Positions 17,015 through 25,180 of a stretch of DNA of 64,000 nucleotides are shown here, piece after piece. Below the pieces are notes generated by a model, which ran no database searches, had not been told where the DNA came from, and worked only from the letters and a program-made list of their open reading frames with translations. Every line of letters begins with the position of its first letter. Position 1 is the stretch's first letter. The position numbers were made by a program, and so were the translations under genes. Origin of the DNA: Cupriavidus basilensis (GTDB lineage: Bacteria > Pseudomonadota > Gammaproteobacteria > Burkholderiales > Burkholderiaceae); assembly GCF_008801925.2 (NCBI RefSeq), contig NZ_CP062804.1, forward strand, positions 3,162,001 to 3,226,000. The letters are read 5' to 3'.

Positions 17015-17665
17015 ATGTCCGAACGCCTCATCATGCTTGACGTCCCCGGTGTCCTCTACTCGAGCCGCTCCGAGGCTCGGCTGGGCGGAATCCCCGACAC
17101 CGGCACCTTGCGGGACGTCCGCTTCTTCGATCCCGTCGCGCTCGGATTCGTGCGGCGCCTGTTCGGCCTGGCCGGTGCGCGCGTGGTGGTATCCGAGGCA
17201 TGGCGCCGCGGCGTTCCCGCCGCCATCCTGCAGCAGCTCGACCTGCAGGTGGAAGGCATGACCCCCGACGTGCCCGGCGGCCACGCCGCCCGCATCGCGG
17301 CCTATTTTGCGCACCGCCCGGCACCGCAGGCCTTTGCCATCCTGACCTGCGACACGGCGTCGATGCAAGACCCGCAATACGCGCACCTGCTGCCGCACGT
17401 GGTCAGCGTGAATCCAGCCGAGGGCCTGACGCCGGGCAACTTCAAAGAGGCGCTGGATATGCTCGGCGTGGCGTGCCCGTCTACCCTGTGCCTCGACACG
17501 CAGCCCGACGCGCGCGTGGAGGCCCGGCTGGAGCGGCTGCGCCGCCTGGCCAAGGAGGCGCCCGCGCGTTTCGAGGTGGGCACCGTTGCCGCGCCCCTGC
17601 TGCAAGCCGTGCCAACGCTCGCGCTGCCGGCGCGGCGCACCGAAAAACTGCTCGCACACGCCTGA
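17015..17665 (+). CDS. HAD-like domain protein, degenerate nucleophile motif
   Basis: 216 residues starting MSERLIMLDVPGVLYSS. This corresponds to the HAD motif I hDxDGVLh, but the second Asp is replaced by Pro. The following layout (RVVVSEAWRRG strand-helix, AILTCDTASMQ) resembles the HAD-domain family associated with RNA-repair proteins. Loss of the acid/base Asp suggests it is not a classic phosphatase. It is a single gene, ended by the strong terminator at 17684. Confidence 0.6.
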   Translation: MSERLIMLDVPGVLYSSRSEARLGGIPDTGTLRDVRFFDPVALGFVRRLFGLAGARVVVSEAWRRGVPAAILQQLDLQVEGMTPDVPGGHAARIAAYFAHRPAPQAFAILTCDTASMQDPQYAHLLPHVVSVNPAEGLTPGNFKEALDMLGVACPSTLCLDTQPDARVEARLERLRRLAKEAPARFEVGTVAAPLLQAVPTLALPARRTEKLLAHA

Positions 17666-17683
17666 TACGCGGCACGACGCTGC

Positions 17684-17738
17684 AAACCGGCCCCGGCCGC
17701 GGCGCGCCGCATCGGCGCGTAGCGGCCGGGGCCGGTTT
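17684..17738 (+). terminator. Long-stem rho-independent terminator
   Basis: Perfect 17-bp arms at 17684-17700 and 17722-17738 with a 21-base loop that can itself pair (GGCGCG/CGCGT...). It lies 19 bases after the HAD-like gene. Confidence 0.75.
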
Positions 17739-17756
17739 GGCTTTCAGGCGACCGGG

Positions 17757-17986
17757 CTACCCCAGGTTGCCCGCCTGGATCAGCCGGTAGAGCAGCAACG
17801 TGGCGCCCACCGAAATCACCAGCGCGAGCCAACCGAGCGACAGCGCGAAGCCCGCCGAGGGCACCACCGCGATCGGCTGGAACGGCACGAACAACAGGCA
17901 CAGCGCCAGGCCCGCGCCGTATTGCAACGGCACCACGTCAATTCGCGTGGCAATGCCGTCCGGTCCGCGGTGGTCTTGCAAGCCTA
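17757..17986 (-). pseudogene. Remnant of an EamA/DMT family transporter
   Basis: Reading on the minus strand from about 17986 the frame encodes DVVPLQYGAGLALCLLFVPFQPI and GWLALVISVGATLLLYRLI. These match the start of the second EamA repeat (Q-Y-x-A-G and the SxGAxLLLYRLI helix) of DMT metabolite exporters. The N-terminal half and the rest of the second half are absent; the fragment ends with a stop at 17757, next to a terminator. It abuts the last gene of the oxidase operon without an independent start. I regard it as decay of a former gene. Confidence 0.55.
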
Positions 17987-18565
17987 GGTGAGCGGCTCGC
18001 GATCCACCGCTAGCCGGCTGGCAACGGCAAACAGCCACATGGCCAGCACGGCCAGGCCCCACAGCACCAGCACCCGGCCCGCCGCCAGTTGCTCATCGAC
18101 CAGGTAGGTGCTGCACAGTTGCGACTCCGCCTCCTGGTACAGCAACCCGGCGCTCAGCATCATCCAGGCGCCGTTGATGACAAAGAAGCCCTGCACCACG
18201 GGGCCGGCCGCTTGCCATGAGGCGCGCGCCAGCAGCCCCGCCAGCACCATGCTCGCCACCTTGGCCATGCCCATGGTGCCCGCCAGCGTGGCTGCGTCCA
18301 GCGCCACCGGCAGCATCCAGTAGCTGACGATGCACCACGCTGCCAGCAGGCCCGGCAGCCCCGCCGCGTTCCATGGCGCCAGCCAGGCCGCCAGCCGCGG
18401 CCCGGCACAGCGCGCCGCCCACCAGCCGGCAAGTACCAGCAGCGGCAATTCCAGGCCCATATGCCTGGCCATGGTCGCCTCCAGCCATGGGCGCAACAGC
18501 GCGGCCACGGCCAGCATCAAGCCTGGCAGGCAGGCGTGCCAGCCGGGTGCAAGCCGCACCTTCAC
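17984..18565 (-). CDS. Integral membrane protein of the oxidase operon (unknown)
   Basis: 193 residues, five or six hydrophobic helices. The early helix LEATMARHMGLELPLLVLAGWW recalls the His/Met-rich helices of CtaG-type copper assembly proteins, but the similarity is weak. It overlaps the SCO gene by four bases (ATGA) and is the last gene of a five-gene oxidase operon. Copper delivery or oxidase assembly is therefore a reasonable guess. No catalytic motif is visible. Confidence 0.65.
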   Translation of the reverse strand: MKVRLAPGWHACLPGLMLAVAALLRPWLEATMARHMGLELPLLVLAGWWAARCAGPRLAAWLAPWNAAGLPGLLAAWCIVSYWMLPVALDAATLAGTMGMAKVASMVLAGLLARASWQAAGPVVQGFFVINGAWMMLSAGLLYQEAESQLCSTYLVDEQLAAGRVLVLWGLAVLAMWLFAVASRLAVDREPLT

Positions 18566-19212
18566 AGCCGGCTGCGCAGCACGTCGGCCAGCGCCAGGTC
18601 CGGCCGCTCCACGTCATAGGCAGCAGCCAGCCGGCCTTGCGCGTCGACCAGGAACAGCGCGGCATTGTGCGAGTAGCCGCCCAGCCCATCGGGCAGCACG
18701 ACGATGCCGAAGGCGTCGAGCAGGCCGCGCAAGCGCGCGGGCTCGGCCACCGTGGCGAAGGTCCAGATGGCGGGATCGGCGCGCAGCGTGCGCGCATAGG
18801 CCCACAGTGCGGCGGGCGTATCGCGCGCCGGGTCGAAGGAGAGCGTCAGCAGGCGCACGCGGTCCTGCAGGCCGCGCTCGCGCAATTGCTGCTGCAGCCA
18901 GGCCTGCCCCGACGCGCTGGTACGGCAGATTGCCAGGCATCGGGTGTAGACGAAGGTCACCAGCGTGACGGGGCTGTCGTGCTTGCCAGTACTTTCGCCC
19001 TGCAGCGTGGGGCCGCCAAAATCGAGCTGCCGGCCAGCCTGGTCGAACAAGGCCAGCGCCGGCAGCTCGCGCGGGGCGCGCGCCAGGTCCAGGCGCCGGG
19101 CGCCGTCGGCGCTGACCGTGCGCAAGCCGCGTGTTGTGGCGAACACCGCCGCACCGGCCAACACCAGTACGAGCGCAACCATCGCCAGCGTCTTGTTCCA
19201 CGCACGCGTCAT
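18562..19212 (-). CDS. SCO1/SenC family copper chaperone
   Basis: 216 residues from ATG 19212, overlapping the cytochrome c stop by four bases. An N-terminal membrane anchor (LAMVALVLVLAGAAVFA) is followed by a thioredoxin fold with the copper-binding pair C92-x3-C96 (VYTRCLAICRTSA) and the distal His in GYSHNAALFLVD near residue 183. The Pro usually found after the second Cys is Arg. SCO proteins load Cu on oxidase subunits. Here the neighbours are subunits of a cbb3-like oxidase, so a role in CuB assembly is inferred. Confidence 0.88.
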   Translation of the reverse strand: MTRAWNKTLAMVALVLVLAGAAVFATTRGLRTVSADGARRLDLARAPRELPALALFDQAGRQLDFGGPTLQGESTGKHDSPVTLVTFVYTRCLAICRTSASGQAWLQQQLRERGLQDRVRLLTLSFDPARDTPAALWAYARTLRADPAIWTFATVAEPARLRGLLDAFGIVVLPDGLGGYSHNAALFLVDAQGRLAAAYDVERPDLALADVLRSRL

Positions 19213-19814
19213 GGCTTGGGGACACCTCCCATGGTCATGAATGCCTGCAGCGCTTCGCCGCCGTGCCAGGGTGCTTTTTGCGCGACGGAAGCCGCGCGCG
19301 CCGCCGCCACCTGCGCGGCCTCGACCGGCGCGGCGCCATTGCCCCACTGGCTGCGGATATGCGTAGCCAGCGCCGCGATCTCCTGGTCGGAGAACTGCTC
19401 GCCAAAGGCCGGCATGGCGCCGTTGTAGGTAGTGCCGAGCACATCCAGCGGGCCGGTCATGCCGTGCAGCAAGATCTGCGCGAGGCGTTCCGGATCATCG
19501 TTGACCCAGGGGGAGCCTGCCAGCGGCGGGAATACGCCGGGAATGCCTTGCCCGCTGGCCTGGTGGCAAGCCTGGCAGTTGGCGGCGAACAATAGCTTGC
19601 CGTCGGCTAGGCGGCCCTGCCCGGCCGGCGCTGCCAGCGCGGCCAGGTCGCGCCGGTCGCCCAGCGCGGCGCTGCCGTCGGCGCGCTCGATCAGGATGTA
19701 GCTGATGGCCCAGACCAGCAGGCCGCACACCAGCGCCAGCACGATCTTGGGCACCGGGTTGTGCTGCTCGACGGGATCGGCGTTCTCTGTCTTATGGGCT
19801 TGCGAGCGGGTCAT
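19209..19814 (-). CDS. Membrane-anchored mono-heme cytochrome c
   Basis: 201 residues. One N-terminal helix (VPKIVLALVCGLLVWAISYILI) is followed by a periplasmic class I cytochrome domain. The heme site is NCQACH near residue 85 and a Met ligand is likely in GAMPAFGEQFSDQEIAALATHI. The ATG at 19814 overlaps the upstream CcoO-like gene by 23 bases. It may replace the missing CcoP as electron donor to the oxidase. Only one heme motif is present, whereas CcoP has two. Confidence 0.87.
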   Translation of the reverse strand: MTRSQAHKTENADPVEQHNPVPKIVLALVCGLLVWAISYILIERADGSAALGDRRDLAALAAPAGQGRLADGKLLFAANCQACHQASGQGIPGVFPPLAGSPWVNDDPERLAQILLHGMTGPLDVLGTTYNGAMPAFGEQFSDQEIAALATHIRSQWGNGAAPVEAAQVAAARAASVAQKAPWHGGEALQAFMTMGGVPKP

Positions 19815-20553
19815 CGTGGCTGGCTTGCGCACCGGGCGCGCGTGGCGCCGGCGGGCTGGAGGTGGATTGAGAAGAAGTGACCGCACCGAACGGGTTGGAC
19901 GGCGCGGTCGAAACGGATGCCAGCGTGACGCGCAGCGGCGCCTGGCCGGTCGCGCCCGCCGCTGAGGCCTGCTCCACCACCGGGTAGGTGTGGCGCAGGC
20001 CAATCAGGTAGGCGACCAGGTCCAGCGCCTGTGGCGTGGCCACCACCACCTTGCCCGGCGGCACCGTGCCGCCGGGCAGCGCGACCACCTTGTCGCTCTT
20101 GCCGACGGCGCCTTCCGGCTTGAGCTCAAACAGGAACGGATAGCCCGGCATGATGCTGTCCGCCACGTAGGCGCGCGGCTGGTAGAGATGGCCCAGGTGC
20201 CAGTCGGCACTCGGCTGGCGCACGCCGATATTGAACAGGTCGGGCCCGGTGCGCATGGTGCCAAGCAACGGCGGGCTGTCGTAGTGGTAGTCCGCCGCCA
20301 CGGACGGGCGGCCCCAGCCGCGCGCGCCGTCGGCACGGCCCGCGCCGGTGGAGCTGGGCTGCTGCGTATGGCAGGCGATGCAGCCGTTGGCGAGATACAC
20401 CTCGCGCCCGCGCAGCTGCTCGCTGGTATAGGGTGCCAGCGCCGCCGGCGCGGGCACATCCTTGAGCTGCAGGAAAGGCACCACGATCATGGCCGAGGTG
20501 GCGAGCGAGAGCGTGACCATGGCCCCGCCCACAAGTTTGAGTTCGTTTTCCAT
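19792..20553 (-). CDS. ccoO: CcoO-like cytochrome c subunit of cbb3-type oxidase
   Basis: 253 residues. An N-terminal anchor is followed by the single heme motif GCIACHTQQ, the signature of the CcoO/FixO subunit, and by a long periplasmic domain with DLFNIGVRQPSADWHLGHLYQPR, also typical of CcoO. The C-terminal 60 residues are a low-complexity Ser/Pro/Ala tail not present in usual CcoO. It starts two bases after the subunit I stop. It carries electrons to the catalytic subunit at 20556. Confidence 0.88.
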   Translation of the reverse strand: MENELKLVGGAMVTLSLATSAMIVVPFLQLKDVPAPAALAPYTSEQLRGREVYLANGCIACHTQQPSSTGAGRADGARGWGRPSVAADYHYDSPPLLGTMRTGPDLFNIGVRQPSADWHLGHLYQPRAYVADSIMPGYPFLFELKPEGAVGKSDKVVALPGGTVPPGKVVVATPQALDLVAYLIGLRHTYPVVEQASAAGATGQAPLRVTLASVSTAPSNPFGAVTSSQSTSSPPAPRAPGAQASHDDPLASP

Positions 20554-20555
20554 GT

Positions 20556-22202
20556 TCAGGCGGCCGCTTGGGAAACCATGCGATCGGTCTGCGCCAGCGC
20601 CGAAGGACGCAAGACCATCAAGGCAAAGTGAAAGGCAAAGACCAGATGGCCGAGCGTCATCAACGCGCCGCCCAGCGAGCGCCCCTGCAGCCACGGCAGC
20701 GTAACCGTCACCGATTCCATGAAGGGACGCGCCGGGTCCAGCAGCGCCAGGCCCTGCAGCACGCCGCCGATGCTCAGCGTGATGAGGTAGGTGGAGAAGC
20801 CCGCCACCACCAGCCAGAAATGCAGCGAGATCAGCGCAGGCCGGGGCCACGGCGCGTCGACGATGCGCGGCAGCGCGAAGTAGATGCCGCCGAAGATCAC
20901 CATCGACACGAAGCCGTACATGCCCAGGTGCGCGTGCGCCACCGTGAAGTGCGTGAAGTGCGTCACCGCGTTGAGCGAGCGCAGCGCCTCGAACGAGCCC
21001 TGCACCGACGCCAGCGTGTACATGATGGCGCCGAACACGATGAAGCGCAGCGTGGCCGAGTGGCGCAGCGCGCCAAAATTGCCCTTGAGCGTCAGGTGCT
21101 GGTTCACCGAGAACGCGGTCACCGGGATGATCATCATCACGCTCTGCACGATCGACAGCGTGATCAGCCACGGCGGGATCGGGCCGCCGATCAGGTGGTG
21201 CGCGCCGACCTGGCCGTAGAAGAACGCCAGCGTCCAGAAGCCCAGCAGCGACAGGTTGTAGGAGCGCACCGGCCGCCCGATCACCTTGGGCAAGAAGTAG
21301 TAGACCGAGGCGAGCGACAGCGGCGTATAGAACAGGCCCAGCACGTTGTGCCCGAACCACCAGTTCATGGTGGCCTGCTCCACGCCGAAATGCACGCCCG
21401 GGATCTTGGCCACCACGTACAGCACCGGGAACCAGAACAGGGCCGCGCCGATGTACCAGACCGACACGTAGAGATGATGCACACGGCGCTTTTGCAGCAT
21501 GAACGCCAGCGGCAGGCCGATCATCATCCCGCCCAGCGCGAACAGCAGGCCCACCTGCCAGGGAATCTCCAGCCACTCCAGGCCGGCGTTGATGCCCACG
21601 GCAATGCTGCCGAGCCCCGCCACCAGCCCCGCATTCCAGACCAGCGCGCCGATCATGGCAAAGCGCCCGCCCAGCAGCGGCGTGCGCAGCAGCCGGGGCA
21701 GCATCCACAGCGTCAGCCCGAGCAGCCCCATCGGCGCCCAGCCGTAGGCGACCGCGTTCAGGTGCAGCGTGCGCAAGCGTCCAAAGGAAAGCCACGCCTG
21801 CCCGGTCAGCAGGTCGGGCATATGCAGCTTGAGCGAACTCAGCAGGCCGGCGGCGGACGCCACCACCAGCCAGACCACGGCACAACTCAGCATCAGCAGG
21901 GCCGGCAGGGCGCTGGAGCGATCGGCCTCATGCCGCGCCGCCAGCTCCGCCTCGAGATCGGCGCGCGCGGCGGCGGTGGCGGCAGGCGCCTCCCGGCTGG
22001 ACGCCGCGCCCACCCAGAGCGCCTGGCGCTGCGCCGCGTCGCTCGACGGCTCCTCGGGCTGGCCGACCTCGCCGGGCGCAAAGATGGTGCGCGCACCGGC
22101 GGCTTCGAGATCGAACAAGCCCTTGCGCAACGACCAGATGAAAGCAAACAGGCCACCGACCGACAGCAGGAAGGTAGCTAACAACAGACTCGTGGGATCC
22201 AT
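20556..22202 (-). CDS. ccoN: cbb3-type oxidase subunit I with fused FixS/CcoS-like N-terminus
   Basis: 548 residues from ATG 22202 (AAGGAA upstream). Residues 1-50 (one helix, then FAFIWSLRKGLFDLEAAGARTIF) resemble the small assembly protein CcoS/FixS. A charged Ala-rich linker leads to the CcoN body. CcoN residues seen: heme His in TLHLNAVAYGW, CuB His in WWFGHNVLG and VGAHHL, and the heme b3/b His pair in THFTVAHAHLGMYG. The tyrosine 44 residues after the GHN His, which forms the His-Tyr cofactor in C-family oxidases, is conserved (FFYGQVGAHH). This argues for O2 rather than NO reduction. First gene of a compact operon that lacks ccoP and ccoQ. Confidence 0.88.
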   Translation of the reverse strand: MDPTSLLLATFLLSVGGLFAFIWSLRKGLFDLEAAGARTIFAPGEVGQPEEPSSDAAQRQALWVGAASSREAPAATAAARADLEAELAARHEADRSSALPALLMLSCAVVWLVVASAAGLLSSLKLHMPDLLTGQAWLSFGRLRTLHLNAVAYGWAPMGLLGLTLWMLPRLLRTPLLGGRFAMIGALVWNAGLVAGLGSIAVGINAGLEWLEIPWQVGLLFALGGMMIGLPLAFMLQKRRVHHLYVSVWYIGAALFWFPVLYVVAKIPGVHFGVEQATMNWWFGHNVLGLFYTPLSLASVYYFLPKVIGRPVRSYNLSLLGFWTLAFFYGQVGAHHLIGGPIPPWLITLSIVQSVMMIIPVTAFSVNQHLTLKGNFGALRHSATLRFIVFGAIMYTLASVQGSFEALRSLNAVTHFTHFTVAHAHLGMYGFVSMVIFGGIYFALPRIVDAPWPRPALISLHFWLVVAGFSTYLITLSIGGVLQGLALLDPARPFMESVTVTLPWLQGRSLGGALMTLGHLVFAFHFALMVLRPSALAQTDRMVSQAAA

Positions 22203-22248
22203 GGATTTCCTTGCACTTCCCATGACGGCGCCGTGGTGGCCATAGCTT

Positions 22249-22362
22249 AGAGGCCATTTCAAAAGGATTCTGGCGTCGTTGCGCGGCCTTGCCGTACCAC
22301 TTGTACTGTCTGCGGCCGCGCGCCTAGCCAGAACCGCTTCGCTTCATTTTGAAACGGCCTCT
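22249..22362. repeat. REP/MITE-like palindromic element
   Basis: 114 bases bounded by AGAGGCC and GGCCTCT. The inner arms TTTCAAAA/TTTTGAAA and TTCTGGC/GCCAGAA also pair, and a GTACCACTTGTAC core lies in the middle. The arms are unequal because 11 bases (around CGCTTCGCTTC) are extra on the right. It has no coding capacity. The arrangement is that of a dispersed palindromic repeat; I recall similar sequences between genes of Cupriavidus and relatives, but copy number cannot be checked here. Confidence 0.6.
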
Positions 22363-22567
22363 TACGGACAGCGCTGAATGCTAAGGAGACAAGGCTGGCC
22401 CGAACAGGATCAGATCGGATCGATACAACCGGATCAGTGGGATTCCGGCGTGACATGTTGCCGCAGCAAATCTGCCGCATTGGAATATCCCCATGCGCTG
22501 TGTCGTGCAACGCATCGATACGATACAGTTACCGGAAATCAGACATACGCCAAACAGTGGATCGCCA
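22363..22567 (+). promoter_or_regulatory. Probable MocR control region
   Basis: GGATCAG occurs at 22408-22414 and again at 22431-22437. A GATACA...ACCGG pattern occurs at 22421-22431 and 22522-22535. MocR-type regulators usually bind direct repeats, so these are candidate sites. No gene seen in this stretch. Confidence 0.3.
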
Positions 22568-24040
22568 ATGCCGCCCAGCAAGCCAGACACCCCCCAGCTA
22601 AAAGACGGGGAAGCCACGCCCGGCACGCTCTACGAAACGCTGGCCGACGATATCGCGCACTCGATCCAGGCCGGCACGCTGCGGCCCGGGGACCGCCTGC
22701 CCTCCGTGCGCCAGGCCAGCGCCAGCCGCGGGCTCAGCCCCTCCACGGTGTTCCAGGCTTACTACCTGCTGGAGGCGCGCGGGCTGATCATCGCGCGCCA
22801 GCGCTCCGGGTACTTCGTGGCCAGCACCAGCCGCGTGCTGCCGCCCGAGCCCGAGGCCGCGTCGCAACCGGCGGACGAATCCACCACGCTGAATGTCAGC
22901 GAACTGGTCTTCGACGTGCTGGCGTCGGCCAAGCAGCGGGAGCTGGTGCCGCTCGGCTCCGCGTTTCCCAGTCCGCTGCTGTTTCCGCTGCCGCGCCTCG
23001 CCAAGTCCATGGCGGCCGTCGTCCAGCAGCTGGACCCTTGGAGTTCGGTGGACGACATGACGCCGGGCAACGCCGGCCTGCGCCGCCAGATTGCCCTGCG
23101 CTACCTGATCGACGGGCTTACCGTGCACACGGACGAGATCGTCATCACCAACGGTGCGCTGGAGGCGCTGAACCTATGCCTGGCGGCCGTCACGCGCCCG
23201 GGCGACGCGGTCATCATCGAGTCGCCCACCTTCTACGGCGCGCTGCAGGCGCTGGAGCGCCACGGCCTGCGCGCCATCGAGGTGCCCACGCATCCGCGCG
23301 AAGGCATCGAGCTCGACGCCCTCGCCCGTGCGCTGGAACGCCACCGCCCGAGCGCGTGCTGGCTGATGACCAATTTCCAGAACCCGCTGGGCAGCCTGAT
23401 GCCCGACGACAAGAAGCGCGAACTGGTGCGGCTGCTGGCGCGCTTCGAAGTGCCGCTGATCGAGGACGACGTCTATGGCGAACTGTACTTCGGCAACAAG
23501 CGCCCCACCCCGGCCAAGGCGTTCGACACGCAGGGGCTGGTGATGCACTGCGGATCCTTCTCCAAATGCCTGGCGCCGGGCTACCGGATCGGCTGGGCCG
23601 CGCCCGGACGCTTCGCGCGCGAAGTGGCGCGCGCCAAGCTCACCAGCACGCTGACAGTGGCGGCGCCAACCCAAGCCGCTATCCTTCACTACTTGGAGAA
23701 GGGCGGCTACGACCGGCACCTGCGGCAGTTGCGCCAGGCGCTGATGCAGCGGCAGGACGCCTTCGCGCAGGCCATCGCGCGGCACTTCCCGCCGGGCACG
23801 CGGGCCACGCGGCCGGCTGGCGGTTACTTCCTGTGGATCGAGATGCCGGCCGGCACCGACAGCCTTGCGCTGCACCGCTACGCGCTCTCGCATGGCATCA
23901 GCATCGCGCCCGGCCCGATTTTTTCCGCGCATGGCGGCTTCCGGCATTGCTTGCGCATCAACTGCGGCCACGACTTCGACGACCGGACCGACGCCGCGCT
24001 CGCCACGCTGGGCCGGCTGGCCAGGCTGACCATGCAGTAA
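22568..24040 (+). CDS. MocR-type regulator (GntR HTH plus class I aminotransferase domain)
   Basis: 490 residues. A GntR winged helix occupies about residues 20-90 (LADDIAHSIQAGTLRPGDRLPSVRQASASRGLSPSTVFQAYYLLEARG). Residues 130-485 are a fold-type I aminotransferase. The PLP lysine lies in CGSFSKCLAPGYRIGW, with the preceding NFQNPLG and IEDDVYGELYF blocks. These proteins sense PLP or amino-compound adducts and act mostly as regulators, not enzymes. The ATG at 22568 is chosen because the GntR domain follows directly; the ATG at 22493 adds 25 unlikely residues. SlyX follows after about 50 bases with its own promoter-like TACAAT. Confidence 0.92.
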   Translation: MPPSKPDTPQLKDGEATPGTLYETLADDIAHSIQAGTLRPGDRLPSVRQASASRGLSPSTVFQAYYLLEARGLIIARQRSGYFVASTSRVLPPEPEAASQPADESTTLNVSELVFDVLASAKQRELVPLGSAFPSPLLFPLPRLAKSMAAVVQQLDPWSSVDDMTPGNAGLRRQIALRYLIDGLTVHTDEIVITNGALEALNLCLAAVTRPGDAVIIESPTFYGALQALERHGLRAIEVPTHPREGIELDALARALERHRPSACWLMTNFQNPLGSLMPDDKKRELVRLLARFEVPLIEDDVYGELYFGNKRPTPAKAFDTQGLVMHCGSFSKCLAPGYRIGWAAPGRFAREVARAKLTSTLTVAAPTQAAILHYLEKGGYDRHLRQLRQALMQRQDAFAQAIARHFPPGTRATRPAGGYFLWIEMPAGTDSLALHRYALSHGISIAPGPIFSAHGGFRHCLRINCGHDFDDRTDAALATLGRLARLTMQ

Positions 24041-24090
24041 AGGCTGCGCCGCACCTGCCTTACAATGCGCGGCCCAACGGAGAACACAAA

Positions 24091-24294
24091 ATGGAATCCC
24101 GCCTGACCGAACTAGAAATCAAGGTCGCCTTCCAGGACGACCTGCTCGACACGCTCAATCTCGCCGTGGCGCGCCAGCAGCGGCAGATCGACCTGCTGCA
24201 GGAACAGCTCCAGGCGCTTTACCAGCAGATGCGCTCCAGCGGCACGGGCGGCGCCGACAACGGCCCCCAGCACGAACTCCCGCCGCACTATTGA
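24091..24294 (+). CDS. slyX: SlyX family protein
   Basis: 67 residues: ESRLTELEIKVAFQDDLLDTLN followed by a continuous heptad coiled coil (QQRQIDLLQEQLQALYQQM) and a polar tail ending in PPHY, as in SlyX. The function in Enterobacteria is undefined; here only the family can be stated. ATG 24091 is preceded by ACGGAG. TACAAT at 24061-24066 is a plausible -10. Confidence 0.92.
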   Translation: MESRLTELEIKVAFQDDLLDTLNLAVARQQRQIDLLQEQLQALYQQMRSSGTGGADNGPQHELPPHY

Positions 24295-24404
24295 TCGTGC
24301 GCATGGCCCGCGGCCAGACTGAACAATTGGACGATTGAACAAAGCCGGCGCAGGCGCGGTCAGAAGGGATAACGCGCACGACGCCAACCTGGAGGCACCG
24401 CAGC

Positions 24405-25010
24405 ATGCCGACGACGCAACGCCGCACCCGGCCCCGCAAATCCCTGACAACGCTCAAAGCCGCGCCCGCTGCCGCCGCCGGCGCGCTTGCCATGCTGCTC
24501 GCCGCCAGCGCCTGGGCCGGCTATAACGTCTGGACCGGCGACTACACATTCTCTCGCCAGGAATTGCAGGACGCCGTCGACAAACGTTTCCCGGCAAGGC
24601 TGCGCTACGCCCAGGTGCTCGACGTCCAGCTGACGCATCCGCGCCTGCTGCTCGACGAAGCCAACAACCGCGTGACCACCCAGATGGATGCACAGGTCAG
24701 CAACACCTTGCTGCCCGCGCCACCGATCAACGGCACGCTTTCACTGAGCAGCGGGCTCAGGTACGACCCGGCCAAACGCGCCGTGCTGCTCGACAATCCT
24801 TCCGTCGAACGCGTCCAGGTTGCCGGCATGCCGGCGCAATACGGCGAGCAACTGAACGCCATCGGCGCCGTCGTGGCGCAGCAACTGCTGCGCGATTACC
24901 CGCTTTACACGTTCAAGCCGGAAGAATTGCACGTTGCCGGCAAAGACGTCGAGCCGGGCGCCATTACCGTGCTGGCCGACGGCATCAAAGTCCAGGTCAA
25001 TACGCGTTAA
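24405..25010 (+). CDS. DUF1439 (YceB-like) periplasmic protein
   Basis: 201 residues. A long basic n-region (RRTRPRKS) and hydrophobic core ending SAWA form a signal peptide cleaved near residue 38. No lipobox Cys is seen, unlike E. coli YceB. The mature part (YTFSRQELQDAVDKRFPARLRYAQVLDVQLTHPRLLLDEANNRV) matches the DUF1439 fold, related to SMP/BPI-type lipid-binding domains. Cell-envelope role only by family. It stands alone. Confidence 0.83.
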   Translation: MPTTQRRTRPRKSLTTLKAAPAAAAGALAMLLAASAWAGYNVWTGDYTFSRQELQDAVDKRFPARLRYAQVLDVQLTHPRLLLDEANNRVTTQMDAQVSNTLLPAPPINGTLSLSSGLRYDPAKRAVLLDNPSVERVQVAGMPAQYGEQLNAIGAVVAQQLLRDYPLYTFKPEELHVAGKDVEPGAITVLADGIKVQVNTR

Positions 25011-25180
25011 ACGCAATACGTACCCCCTATTCGCATCCAATGCCGATGCCGTCGCCGTGCAAGACATGTTGTATCCGCGCACGCATTCATACCAGAAATT
25101 CGCGCAGTTAATTCACGCCGCGCGAGCAATGTCGCGCGACCGGTTATACTCCGCGCTCCACAACTAACGGGTAAATACAA

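Noticed and set aside
20568..22181. 537-codon plus-strand frame across the oxidase subunit I gene
   Set aside because: Extremely Arg/Gln/His-rich shadow of the ccoN-like gene.
20556..22202. Nitric oxide reductase (NorB) assignment
   Set aside because: The active-site tyrosine at the cbb3 position is conserved and a CcoO-type subunit follows, so an oxygen reductase is favoured.
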